From positions 124,001 through 188,000 of the forward strand of contig MU863944.1 of assembly GCA_033296885.1 (NCBI GenBank): 64,000 nt of DNA, written 5' to 3'. The position numbers and the translations under genes were made by a program. The DNA is from Triangularia verruculosa. Its lineage: Eukaryota; Ascomycota; Sordariomycetes; Sordariales; Podosporaceae. The notes under the pieces are model-generated. The model was given only the letters and a program-made list of their open reading frames with translations. It had not been told where the DNA came from and did no database searches. Numbering within the stretch: the first letter of the stretch is position 1; each line of letters begins with the position of its first letter. Below are positions 54,974 to 64,000 of this stretch, piece by piece.

Positions 54974-55067
54974 GGTGTCTACCTACTTACATAGGTACCT
55001 AGGTACCTCTATACACGGTGCATCGGTGTCTACCTACTTACATAGGTACCTCTGTACACGGTGCATC
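54974..55067. repeat. Direct repeat in the divergent CHAT/caspase promoter
   Basis: A 51-bp unit (54974-55024) is followed immediately by a 43-bp second copy (55025-55067) that lacks one 8-bp GGTACCTA step and has one T/G change. Each holds TACATAGGTACC and GTACACGGTGCATC-like parts. It lies 170 bp upstream of the CHAT start. Confidence 0.8.
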
Positions 55068-55481
55068 GTGGCATGATCATTGATGGCTGTGTCGCCAGCG
55101 GGAACCACTGGAGTGAATGAACGAGACAAGGCTGGCGGCAAACAAAACGCTGAGAGGCGCCAGCACAGGCCCGCCACTGCCAATGTTTTGTTTCTTTTTC
55201 TGTTTACCCCACCCTGCCGGTGCTGCTGACGCGTCAGCACTTTCGAATCTATGCCTACATTGGCTCAGCAGTCCAAGGGCGGTTGGGCATGGATGCATGG
55301 GCGCAAGCGAAACGCCGGTGTCGCCAGCCTGAGGGTGACTGATCACATCAGGTACTTGGCTCAGGATGCATTGTAGGTAGAGTAGGTGCAGAACTTCGTG
55401 TGACAAAATTCCCCTCTCCTCAGTCCGAAAATCTTTCCACTTTCCATGTTACTTGCCAGCAACGCCAGCCTTTGAGCCAAA

Positions 55482-57587
55482 ATGTCACCCACAGAGTCAG
55501 GTCCCCAGCGATGGGCTTTGTTGATAGGCATTGACTTTTACATTCCCGACGGAAATGGCCAAAGATCCTATCCGAATCTTAGGGGCTGTGTCAACGACAT
55601 CGGGCTCATAGCATCCTTTTTGCAAGCCAAGATGGGCATGGCGCCAGGCAATATTGTCAAATTGACTTCCACAAATGCAACCAACTCCACATACCGTTTA
55701 TTACCACCAGAAGATCCATCCTCTAGACCAACACGCGACAACATCATCAAGGCTTTCCAAGACTTGGCAGAGAAAGCTCCGGGGGACCTTGTGTACATTC
55801 ACTACTCCGGCCATGGTGCCCAGTTACCCACAGCATACCACTCTACGAACCCCACAGCACGGGATGAAGCACTTGTCCCGGCAGACGTTTACATCAATGG
55901 AGGGGCGTACATTCGAGACCGCGAGATCGCCGGCTTGCTCCAGCGTCTTGTTGACGCAGACCTCAATGTAACTCTGGTCCTTGACTGTTGCCAGTCTGGG
56001 AGCGGCAATCGATATGCACAATACGACGGCGTCAGGGGCCTTGGGATGGTAGATGACACCCCCGTGTCCTCCTCCACAGATGTTACCTGTCGCGTCTCGC
56101 CCACTACGGACTGTTTTAGAGGAGCCGAGCTTCGAAGCAACTGGGCCCTGGAAGCCTCGGGTTATTTCTTCATTGCCGCGTGCACTAGCTCCCAGAAAGC
56201 GAGAGAAAAGGAGTTTTCGGAGCAGGGTAATTCGACATCAGCCGGGAGGGGGCCTTATGGAGCTCTGACATACTCTCTCATAGAGACGCTTCAGCAGCAG
56301 CCTGATTTATCCTCCCCGCCGCTCTCTCAATTGATCGAGGATATTCGCATCAAGGTTGAACGCCACTCAAGTGATCAAACCCCATCCCTTGAGGGTAACG
56401 CCAAGCATGCGATACCTTTCTTCGGTTCATGTGCAACGAGAAAAGCAGCGAAAGGCGGAGCGGATATGAGAGTGAAATTGGTAGACATCGCGGCTGGAAT
56501 CGTGCACTTCAATCGTGGTCATTTTCACGGTGTTGAGCTCGAGGCGGAGTATGAGGTATATCCGGAGATGTCTCTTCCTGGGGAAGGCGCAAGGTCAACA
56601 ATTGTCAGAGTAGACAGTGTAGAGGATCTTGTATCTCGCGGGCGCGTGGTGACGGGCAACGGGACTATAGATCTTGCAGTTAAACTGGGTTCCCGAGCCA
56701 GGTTGAAGCAAGTATCGCGGCACAGTCAACTGGAACGTGTTGGGTTCGTGCATTCAGGGACGAAGACAAGTGTCGCAACAGAAGATGTCTGGATGGAGGA
56801 ATTTCGACAACATGCCAAGTCACGGGACTGTTCGTATTGGAATTGCGCAGAGGGTTTGAGTGAAGATACAAAATTGTCTTTCTATCTTGAAAGAACAGAA
56901 GGAGGGGTTTTTCATTTTCTGGGTCGCGACAAGGTACAACTTAACAACATTCCACCTGTCATCCACCACGAGGGTTGCTGGCCTGATGATATCGCGGCGG
57001 TTTTGGATCACATCACGACATTCAACCGTGCCCAACGACTAGGGATCAACCCAATACCCCAAAACCTACGAGATCAGTGCAGCTTCGAGCTTCTTGGAAA
57101 GGCCAGGGAAGCGCCAAATTATCCAGAACAGGAAACAGGCCAGGAACTACACACAAACCCATACCAAGGCGATGTACTTGAGACGGTCAAGCCTCTAGAT
57201 GGTGTGTATCAATTTAGGGGTGACGAGTTCGGATTATTCCGTTTCAGGAATACAGGCAAGTCATCCGTACATCTAACTTTGTTCATGTTCGGGGACAGCT
57301 GGAGCATCGAAAGAACTTTCCCAGAGGGAGAAGGGTCTTCTGAAGAAGTCAAGGCTGGAGAGGAGCGTTATCTAGCCATTGAGTTTGAAGTTCCGGAAGG
57401 ACGGGCGGTCGACACAGTGCGAGCTATCATAACCAAAACTCCCACATCTCTGGACGGTTTTGAACTGCCAAGCATTCAGACCCTCTTCTCCCAGGGCTAC
57501 GACCGCAAAGGAGGCCCAGAATGTTTACCCGAGTTGGGGGACAAGTGGCAGGTTTACGATGTCACAATATCCACGTCGGTAGAATAG
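55482..57587 (+). CDS. Caspase-like (peptidase C14) protease with C-terminal beta-rich region, paralog A
   Basis: A single exon encodes 701 residues. The caspase fold occupies about residues 10-320: WALLIGIDFY, catalytic His111 in YSGHGAQ, catalytic Cys170 in LVLDCCQSG, and FFIAACTSSQ later. The dyad is intact. The middle (about 330-440) contains HGVELEAEYEVYP. The last 110 residues contain a beta-rich segment with FMFGDSWSIE and AIITKTPTS. Both parts match paralog B at 58101. The whole is longer than typical metacaspases and has no Pro/Gln-rich prodomain. Fungal metacaspases cleave after Arg or Lys and act in cell death and protein quality control. Specificity here is not known. Confidence 0.9.
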   Translation: MSPTESGPQRWALLIGIDFYIPDGNGQRSYPNLRGCVNDIGLIASFLQAKMGMAPGNIVKLTSTNATNSTYRLLPPEDPSSRPTRDNIIKAFQDLAEKAPGDLVYIHYSGHGAQLPTAYHSTNPTARDEALVPADVYINGGAYIRDREIAGLLQRLVDADLNVTLVLDCCQSGSGNRYAQYDGVRGLGMVDDTPVSSSTDVTCRVSPTTDCFRGAELRSNWALEASGYFFIAACTSSQKAREKEFSEQGNSTSAGRGPYGALTYSLIETLQQQPDLSSPPLSQLIEDIRIKVERHSSDQTPSLEGNAKHAIPFFGSCATRKAAKGGADMRVKLVDIAAGIVHFNRGHFHGVELEAEYEVYPEMSLPGEGARSTIVRVDSVEDLVSRGRVVTGNGTIDLAVKLGSRARLKQVSRHSQLERVGFVHSGTKTSVATEDVWMEEFRQHAKSRDCSYWNCAEGLSEDTKLSFYLERTEGGVFHFLGRDKVQLNNIPPVIHHEGCWPDDIAAVLDHITTFNRAQRLGINPIPQNLRDQCSFELLGKAREAPNYPEQETGQELHTNPYQGDVLETVKPLDGVYQFRGDEFGLFRFRNTGKSSVHLTLFMFGDSWSIERTFPEGEGSSEEVKAGEERYLAIEFEVPEGRAVDTVRAIITKTPTSLDGFELPSIQTLFSQGYDRKGGPECLPELGDKWQVYDVTISTSVE

Positions 57588-58100
57588 GTAGCGCGCAGTA
57601 ATTGAGATTCTTCTCCCAACTCAACTTGGAGAGATTGCATATTTTCATTTGTCTGAGTCGCATTATGAACTTCGACGTGTGTCTGGTGCATTGTCAGCTG
57701 ACACTGGCTTGTCAGTTTGCCGTTTCTGATAGTGTTGCGTTGGGCACCGTCAATTGCAGCAAGTGAATGATAGCTACCTACCTTACCTCAAAGTCTGGGC
57801 ATGCAGCCGCCTGCTCTGAGACATGCAGCTTACCTGCTCATGTGCTTTCAAGATCCAATCATCTGCACATTCATTACGTACCATTAAGGAGGAGTCAACA
57901 CAGCGAAGCGCCCAGAACCCCCACAGCCACGATGTCTGGAGCGAGTGGCCAACTCAGGCGTTGCCCGCCCCACATGAGTTTTGAATCCAGTCCTTGGGTG
58001 AAGCCCCCTCCCCCCTTCTCGTTCGCAGATGTCGTTGTTCCATTCTAGCTCCAATCAATACGGTCTCACTCAGCAACATACCATACCTCGTTGAGTCGCG
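57588..58100 (+). promoter_or_regulatory. Spacer and promoter between the two caspase genes
   Basis: This 513-bp stretch separates the tandem caspase genes. It includes an AGCTACCTACCTTACC motif at 57771-57786 and leader sequence before 58101. No gene is visible. The genes are transcribed in the same direction but the gap is large enough for separate promoters. Confidence 0.35.
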
Positions 58101-60095
58101 ATGGCAGAGAGTGATTCCACGGTACGAACGCACCATGCGATACTTATCGGAGTTGGAAGCCACAATGAAAAAAGCAACGAAACGAAAGTCCAAGGGGCTC
58201 TTGCAGATATCAAAGACATCCGCGCCATTCTCGAGCCTCACCCACAAATAAAGGTCACCACTTTTGGAATTGGACCCGACAATGAAAGAATTGGTCGCGA
58301 ACCCACAGTACAAAACATTCGTAATTTTCTTATTGAAGAAGTCGCTCCAACCGGGTCAGAAGGCCACATATCTGATGTCTACATTCATTTCTCTGGCCAT
58401 GGATCCCGGGAACCAGAAAATAAGCTTCGGAATGATCCACTTGTGCTTGTTCTCACCGATAACAACCTGGGAACGTCTTTCCTTGCCAAACAGGTGGCCA
58501 AGCTCAACGAACAGAAGATCAACGTCACCGTCGTTCTCGACTGCTGTTTCTCGGCCAGCTCTCGTCGTGATGACGAAGAGAGCAATGTCCGGTTCATGGA
58601 GTACGAATCAAGGTATGAGTGCGATGAGGAAGACACTCTTGACAACGAAGATGCCTTGAGGGTCATTACGGAGGACGGAACTCGAGGAGTGACTTTGGAG
58701 TCTTTGGTCAACCATCCAATCCTACATAAGTATCCTGATCGCTACGCCATTTTCACCGCATGCGACGCGAACGAGATTGCAGAGGAAATCGAACTAAAAG
58801 GAAAAGGCCGGAGAGGTGTTCTGTCCTACTTCTTTGCTCGCGCGCTGGCTGATCTGTCCGAGAGGGGCGGCCGCAGCACATATGAATCACTCCATCAGCA
58901 TCTCCGATCCCTGGTTCGAAGAGCGTACCCCGACCAGACACCGATGCTGTACGGCAAGCTGAAGGAGTCCTTCTTCCCCGAGCTTAATAGCCGCGACAGC
59001 CTGCCGATTGTGACAGTGCACGTGGACAAGGGTGTCATCACACTTGAGGCGGGTGCGGCCCACGGCGTCTGTGTTGGGGATGAGTATGAGGCAGCTCCTT
59101 TCTACGCTGCCGAAAACAGGGCGGCGATGTTTGTAGAGCAGTGCTCCAGATTCAGGGTCGTGGAAGTGCGGAATTTAACATCGACACTTTCTTCTGCGGA
59201 TCAGTCTGGCTCTTGCTCGGTGTTCTCTACAGACACAGCCACCTGCACATGGAAAGCCAGACCGGTATCATCCCTTTCCGAAAAAAAGACGGCGATACGG
59301 CTGGGACCATGTTTATCAGAGGACGAGCGGTTAACACTCCGGGAAGAAGGAAAGCGGTACCCGTACCTCCAGCTGCTTGATCCCGATGAACAACGTTCTT
59401 CCATCGGCGCATTCAGTGTCGCGATTGATACCCTCCCTAACGGTGACAGCTATGCAATTTTCAGCTCCGTGACTGGAATCAAAGTTCCACGGATACCAAC
59501 CTTTTTGCGAGGAGATTGTGATGTCCTGCAACGTGTAGCAAGAGTCCTGGGGCACTTGGCAAAGTTCAGGTTCTTCGAAGAGATGGAGCATGAGGGCCTT
59601 GACGAGGCGTTTGAGGGCACGTTCGAGATCACCACAGCACACACACAGGACCATGCCGGTTCGTACACGGTCCAAAGTGGGCAGGTTTGGCAGGTCACAT
59701 GCGCCAACTACAGCGATGCAGCGCCACTATACATTGCAATCTTCAATTTTGACTTTTGGTGGGAAATTTCTCCTTTGTCTTTTGCTCGAGGTGACGGCGA
59801 GCTCTTGGTCCTGCACGGGCAGCGTCCGAAGCACGTGGGGGAATCCAGTAAAGTTGTGCGTCTAAGAATGCGCCTCGATGAGGAGGATGGTGATGAAAGA
59901 GAAGATGTTATCAAGTTGTTCATCACAAACAAGCCCACATCGTTTCAGGCAATGACCCTGCCTTCACTTGCTGAGACGGAGTCGGGGCGGGGAGATGAGT
60001 CGGCCCTGTCTTCAACGCCTTCTGGTTCACTGAGTGTGATGAACAGAGGCGAAAAGTGGGCCGTTAGGACGTTTCGTATTAGAACGAGAAAGTAG
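58101..60095 (+). CDS. Caspase-like (peptidase C14) protease with C-terminal beta-rich region, paralog B
   Basis: A single exon encodes 664 residues. The caspase fold is shown by HHAILIGVGS, catalytic His100 in FSGHGS, catalytic Cys149 in VVLDCCFSAS, and AIFTACDANE. The dyad is intact. A strongly acidic loop (about residues 156-190) follows the Cys, a usual site for maturation or calcium effects in metacaspases. The middle HGVCVGDEYEAAPF and the C-terminal LFITNKPTSFQAMTLPSL match HGVELEAEYEVYP and AIITKTPTS...LPSI of paralog A. The pair therefore arose by duplication and has diverged well. It is the third clan CD protease in a row. Confidence 0.9.
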   Translation: MAESDSTVRTHHAILIGVGSHNEKSNETKVQGALADIKDIRAILEPHPQIKVTTFGIGPDNERIGREPTVQNIRNFLIEEVAPTGSEGHISDVYIHFSGHGSREPENKLRNDPLVLVLTDNNLGTSFLAKQVAKLNEQKINVTVVLDCCFSASSRRDDEESNVRFMEYESRYECDEEDTLDNEDALRVITEDGTRGVTLESLVNHPILHKYPDRYAIFTACDANEIAEEIELKGKGRRGVLSYFFARALADLSERGGRSTYESLHQHLRSLVRRAYPDQTPMLYGKLKESFFPELNSRDSLPIVTVHVDKGVITLEAGAAHGVCVGDEYEAAPFYAAENRAAMFVEQCSRFRVVEVRNLTSTLSSADQSGSCSVFSTDTATCTWKARPVSSLSEKKTAIRLGPCLSEDERLTLREEGKRYPYLQLLDPDEQRSSIGAFSVAIDTLPNGDSYAIFSSVTGIKVPRIPTFLRGDCDVLQRVARVLGHLAKFRFFEEMEHEGLDEAFEGTFEITTAHTQDHAGSYTVQSGQVWQVTCANYSDAAPLYIAIFNFDFWWEISPLSFARGDGELLVLHGQRPKHVGESSKVVRLRMRLDEEDGDEREDVIKLFITNKPTSFQAMTLPSLAETESGRGDESALSSTPSGSLSVMNRGEKWAVRTFRIRTRK

Positions 60096-60135
60096 CTCCA
60101 GTATCAATCCGGGTCAATGGCAACCGTCTCACTAC

Positions 60136-60350
60136 TTAATCAAACTTCGTCAAATGGTCCTCCGCTATGAGCTCACCTCCTAAGATAGAATTGTCTGATT
60201 CGTCGCAGAGAATGTAAAAGTTTCCATCACCATTCACCCCAGACCCCTTCGCTGTTTCACAAATCCTATATGGTCCCTCCCTCTCTTTACCCGGCAAGTT
60301 AAGCCAAACCTGATCCTCCCTGATGAATTTGAAATTCTTCTTTGCTCTAC
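60136..60350 (-). CDS. 3' part of a small uncharacterised gene
   Basis: A minus-strand frame ending in TAA at 60138-60136 codes for about 70 residues: VWLNLPGKEREGPYRI, FYILCDESDNSIL and a final EDHLTKFD. The pattern of a hydrophobic VW, then REGPYxI, then YxLCD resembles the single beta-barrel-like ends of short fungal proteins of unknown role. The 5' exon was not found; an upstream ATG at about 60398 is in a different frame, so an intron would be needed. It ends 40 bp from the stop of caspase B on the opposite strand. Evidence is moderate. Confidence 0.4.
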
Positions 60351-60458
60351 TGCAGCTGGGCCTTCCACCATCTCGAACAAGTTCGAATGGGCTGTCATTT
60401 TGGGGACTATTTGAGGTTCAGTACGGCGGCCAGTGGCCCTTACGAATGGTATCGGCAC

Positions 60459-61182
60459 TTACGCGGTTTGATCCGGTGTAACCATAGTTAATCGGATAAG
60501 AAGCTTTATGGGTAACGGGGCTGTACAATATGTGCCCTGGCGATGTTGTTGCGTCGAAGGTTGCGAAATGAGAGAGCTCGTTGTCATGAGATCCGAGGGA
60601 CGATGACGGCCAAATATTGAGGAATCAAAATCATCTAATATGCTCCATCGCTTTGGACCAGACGCCAATCAAGAGGTTGGGCTCTCATTGATATTGCCGC
60701 ACGATGGTGCATATGCATTTTCGCCCAATGGACATCCAATCCACCGTGCATCCGAATGCTTCCAAACATTCACAGGTGCCACGGCATGCAAAACAAGCGT
60801 GGGCCCGACCGATCAAGATGACACCTCGCGCAGGGCCAATAAAGGCTTTAAACCTATATTGGATGGTGTGTAAACGAAGGATTGGATTCCTGCAGCTAGT
60901 GCACGGCTTCGCCACAATGTTGAGGCGAGCGGCAAGGCGACCACGCGTCGGGCAGATTTGTTGATCGCCGACCTGAGACAACGGGATCAAGGTGAATCGG
61001 ATATCCGTAAGGTAGCTACCAGACGTTCACTCTGACCTACCTTGCGTCCCAAAAGCAAGATTTCGAGCGTCCCAGCATAGCTGAGTACCAGTGCGTACGT
61101 TCACGTACACTACATCGGTCACAGTGCGCTATCCTCTGTGGGGCTCCAACGATCCTTTATAGGCCGATTATCGTCTTCCGCC
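60459..61182. other. Gene-free spacer
   Basis: No supported gene; open frames are short and motif-free. A GGTAGCTACC palindrome lies near 61011-61020. Confidence 0.35.
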
Positions 61183-62424
61183 ATGGAATTGCGAAATAAC
61201 GGTCGCGCCATAGATTGCTCACGGAATCGTACCTCCATTCTCATGGACCTTGAGCATGGTGCTCATACTGGAGACCCTCCACACAACGTATCGCCGGACG
61301 CCGGTTACCCACGGCGGTCATGGTCAATACTGAAAGGTTTTGCAGCTCGTCATTTCCCAAGTGGCAAATGGAGAAGCCGACCGAACAGCGAAATTCCGGT
61401 GAAAGGCGATAAGCCAGTGTTCAACAGTATGTCTAGGAGTATGCATCCGGGGCTATCAAAATTACTTTAGTAACATAATCATGCCCTACAGTCGAAGACT
61501 TGCCCAATGGCTACCCTCGCTTTTCGGCCCTCATGGCAGCCCACGAATCCTTCCTCGTCACACGACGATTCTCTAATCTACGAACTCGTCTGCTACTCTG
61601 GGAGCAGGACCGTGTGGTTGAACTGGAGGCAAAGCTGAACAAAATCGACAAGGACGAGACATGCACGCTATATCTCGGAAACAGACGAAGGGACAAGAAC
61701 CATCAGAGGTTGGCTGTAATGATGGAGCTGAAAGACGCCCTCAAGTCCTATGGTCGGCTTTTCTCATTGAACATGAGCACATAAATAAGGACCTTGGCTG
61801 ATACCCCAGCGTCTACAGACGATATAGTGACTCGCACTATGCGTGTGAATGGTCTACAGCCGGCCTACCCGAATGACGTTACGAGCCTGCAGAATTGGCA
61901 TGCTGCTAATGGCAGCATAACCCGACTGGAGATGGGCTTTTTGAACCGCCGGGAAGACTTGATGTCGCTTTCATCCACGTCCAACAACGATGCGCTTCCC
62001 TTGTGGGTGGAGAGAGGTGTTACGGAGAAGGTCTTATCGTGTCTGGGGGTGAGTGATGTTTCGTCTTTCCGCTATTCTTGGAGCTGAATGCATGCTGACG
62101 TGCGGCTGGGTCGCATCTCAACAGGTGCGTAGGTCAGGGGTATCAAGGGACCCATTGGTACACATTTATCCTCGAGAGGCAACAAGCCTTCTAGGCCGTG
62201 CTATACTCACCTCGATTATTATCCTTCTCGTCTTGATACCTGTGATTATCTGTTACAGGGTCACGAACCCAGGCGCGAGACTTGCAATTGTCGTTACGAC
62301 TACTGCAATATTTTTGTTCATATTGTCTTTGTCAACCAAAGGCAAAATGCTGGAGCTAGTTGTAGCGGGAGCAACCTATTCGACGGTGTTGATTGTTTTC
62401 ATTACAGGGCCGGGAGCTCAATGA
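61183..62424 (+). pseudogene. DUF6594-family membrane protein gene with one in-frame stop
   Basis: Three exons (61183-61426, 61492-62048, 62125-62424) join in frame to 1101 nt. The N-terminal part has the family start NGYPRFSALMAAHESFLVTRRF with the LLLWEQDRVVELEAKL helix. Then come VNGLQPAYPNDVTSLQNWH and a C-terminal block of three membrane helices (AILTSIIILLVLIPVIICY, IVVTTTAIFLFILSL, ATYSTVLIVFI). This is the usual DUF6594 layout. The frame is broken by a single TAA at 61782-61784 between clearly homologous parts. A CAA-to-TAA change would explain it. Expression as a shortened soluble protein remains possible. The function of the family is unknown. Confidence 0.65.
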
Positions 62425-62495
62425 TGGCGGAGTGCAGAGAACAGAGACATCTATTCGACCAGTCGATCACTATGGAAAACACCACAAACCTGACA

Positions 62496-63625
62496 TCAAC
62501 GGCCTAGCTCTTCATTCCTCAACCTGCCGTTTTGCAGATCAAGATACGGCGCCTCACCCAGAGAGCAAACACGGCCTTCTGCCCTTGGGTCGCTATAGTC
62601 ATAGGTCGCACAATGCCATGTACTCCTGTTATCCCAGATGGCAACGTCGTTTTTCTCCCACCTAAACTGTACCTGGGCGTCATGATTTTGCGTGACCATG
62701 TTGAAGGGGTAATTACCTAAGGAGAATATCTGACTCGTCTTTCGTCACGCCGTTGATACACTTGGTGAAGTTCTTGTTTACGTAAACTGAGTTCCATCCA
62801 GATACAGCTGTCATCACGAACGTCAGTACGTCGCTTCAAAGGCAAGAGAAAGGGCGAACTCACAGTTCGTCCTGATAACAGGATGTACAGCAGTCAACTC
62901 AGCCCTCTTGTTCAACGGTGAACCTCTCTCACACTCCCTCAATGGATCGCCAAGATTCCTTGCCTCATCCAAGAAGAATTTGGCGTCATGTGTGGCGGTC
63001 AACTTCTTCAGCATCTCCTTCATCAGCTCAGACAACCGGTCGTAAACCTCATACCCACTTGCCCACAGCGTATCTCCTCCCGTGGCAGGTAGCGTGTGGA
63101 TCTTGAGCATGGCGTGATCACTCGGTACTGGCTCGAAAGTGATGTCGCTGTGCCAAGCGTTCAGGCATACCGGCTGACGTCCGAGAGCTGGTGAGTAAGA
63201 CCGCCACCCTTCTTCTGCTTTTCAGACGAGATGACACTGATCTGGTCGCCAAGCTCTGAGCCTTCCTCCGTCAGAGGGTGCACGTGAAGACCCGAGGTGG
63301 CTGGACAGCCGGCAAGAGTCGTGAGTCGCAGCATGAAGTCTTTCAGCTCATTTGGCGTGACGTCTTGGTTGCGCAGGAAGACGACACCTCGGGAGGAGAC
63401 AGTGTATGCGAGATCGCTGAAGACCTGATCGTCGGTTTTGAGGAGGCCGCGGAGTTGAATGGTGGGAAACTCGCGGCCAATGACGGGCGTCAAATCGTGG
63501 TATTCATAGTATTGCTCAAGCGACCTAGAGTCGGACAAGCGTTTCGTGAGCTGGGGTCTGGCGATGTCATGACCACTAAAAGCTTTGGCGTCGATCTGAG
63601 ACGAAGGCGTGATAACAGATGACAT
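62496..63625 (-). pseudogene. TauD/TfdA-type alpha-ketoglutarate dioxygenase with two frameshifts
   Basis: From the ATG at 63625 the chain shows the family blocks RGVVFLRNQDVTPNE and GLTHQLSDVSRYA. Then a one-base frame change (about 63166-63171) is needed to enter WHSDITFEPVPSD, which carries the iron-binding HxD. After an intron near 62811-62865 come GWNSVYVNKNFTKCINGV and TKDESDI. A second frame change near 62720 is needed to enter NMVTQNHDAQVQFRWEKND and NRSTWHCATYDY, which holds the second iron His. No intron of normal size explains either shift. The enzyme would have oxidised a sulfonate or similar acid. Sequencing error is the alternative explanation. Confidence 0.7.
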
Positions 63626-64000
63626 GGGGACTAAGGGGGACAAAACAGAAAAAACACAGTCACATAAATTTTGGGTCCAAACTGAAAGATGGAAGCGAAA
63701 TGATGGGCAATATTGACAGGCTCCCGTCTCTTATCAGTCTGCAGGAACAAGCAGCTGGGAAGCATCCGGGCTTAGATACTCTATCAAGATGTCGTTAACC
63801 ATGGTGGCTCGACGCTTGAACGATTTACTTGGCAGCGGAGAAAATATCGGAGAAATGGGAATGGCGTCAACCAGCACGAAGTAGGCGAACAACGGAGAGA
63901 GCTCCCCTTCAAGGTCGGCCCCGCAGCCGGCCTAATCGGTGTCGTAATGCTACATTCCTACCAACGTCATGACGACATTCGGTGTTGGCACACCGCGAGG
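63626..64000. other. Window end, no gene recognised
   Basis: This holds the promoter side of the dioxygenase relic. Nothing else is recognised. Confidence 0.35.

Noticed and set aside
63146..63175. A 23-nt intron (GTATGC...CACAG) to repair the first frameshift of the dioxygenase
   Set aside because: It is far shorter than any other intron here and would remove the iron-ligand His of the WHSD motif.

Overview
The window comes from a filamentous ascomycete, probably a Sordariomycete. Genes carry short introns (about 47-110 nt) with GTRAGT-type donors, CTAAC-like branch points and AG acceptors. Several families are fungal in flavour (HET, NACHT-ankyrin, SERAC1-ZZ, DUF6594). There is an NMT1 gene with a TPP riboswitch in its leader, and tRNA genes have introns one base 3' of the anticodon. 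Nonsense codons in several broken genes are all compatible with C-to-T change in CpA/TpG context, as repeat-induced point mutation (RIP) produces.

Layout. 1-5.0 kb: a truncated FG-GAP/GDSL hydrolase with three internal stops, a Zn2Cys6 regulator relic and RIP-like repeats. 5.9-10 kb: a trans-aconitate methyltransferase-like gene and a C2H2 regulator with a long leader. 12-21 kb: a HET gene, an intron-bearing tRNA-Asp, a secreted berberine-bridge-type FAD oxidase, a SERAC1-like hydrolase fused to ZZ fingers, and a HET-like C-terminal remnant. 21-28 kb: an ALO-type FAD oxidase, the thiamine gene nmt1 with riboswitch and uORF, and a GPI-type surface protein. 28.5-33 kb: a 43-bp hairpin repeat array, a second HET gene and trpE. 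34-42 kb: a 2233-residue NACHT-ankyrin protein and a short-chain dehydrogenase. 42-47 kb: tRNA-Arg, a second tRNA-Asp, an ankyrin protein with a STAND-type N-terminus, and an internally inverted HET pseudogene. 47-51 kb: a secreted Cys-rich protein, a 21-bp repeat, a MATE transporter and a small membrane protein. 51.8-60.1 kb: a TPR-CHAT protease divergent from two tandem paralogous caspase-like proteases. 60-64 kb: a small unknown gene, a DUF6594 membrane gene with an in-frame stop, and a frameshifted TauD dioxygenase.

Housekeeping genes (nmt1, trpE, tRNAs) sit among a dense set of genes whose families act in non-self recognition and regulated cell death: HET, NACHT-ANK, SERAC1-ZZ, STAND-N/ANK, CHAT and caspase-like proteins. 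The most notable candidate system is the three-gene clan CD protease module (TPR-CHAT plus two caspases with a shared, unassigned C-terminal architecture) lying about 11 kb from a NACHT sensor. That these genes work together is inference from proximity and family knowledge.
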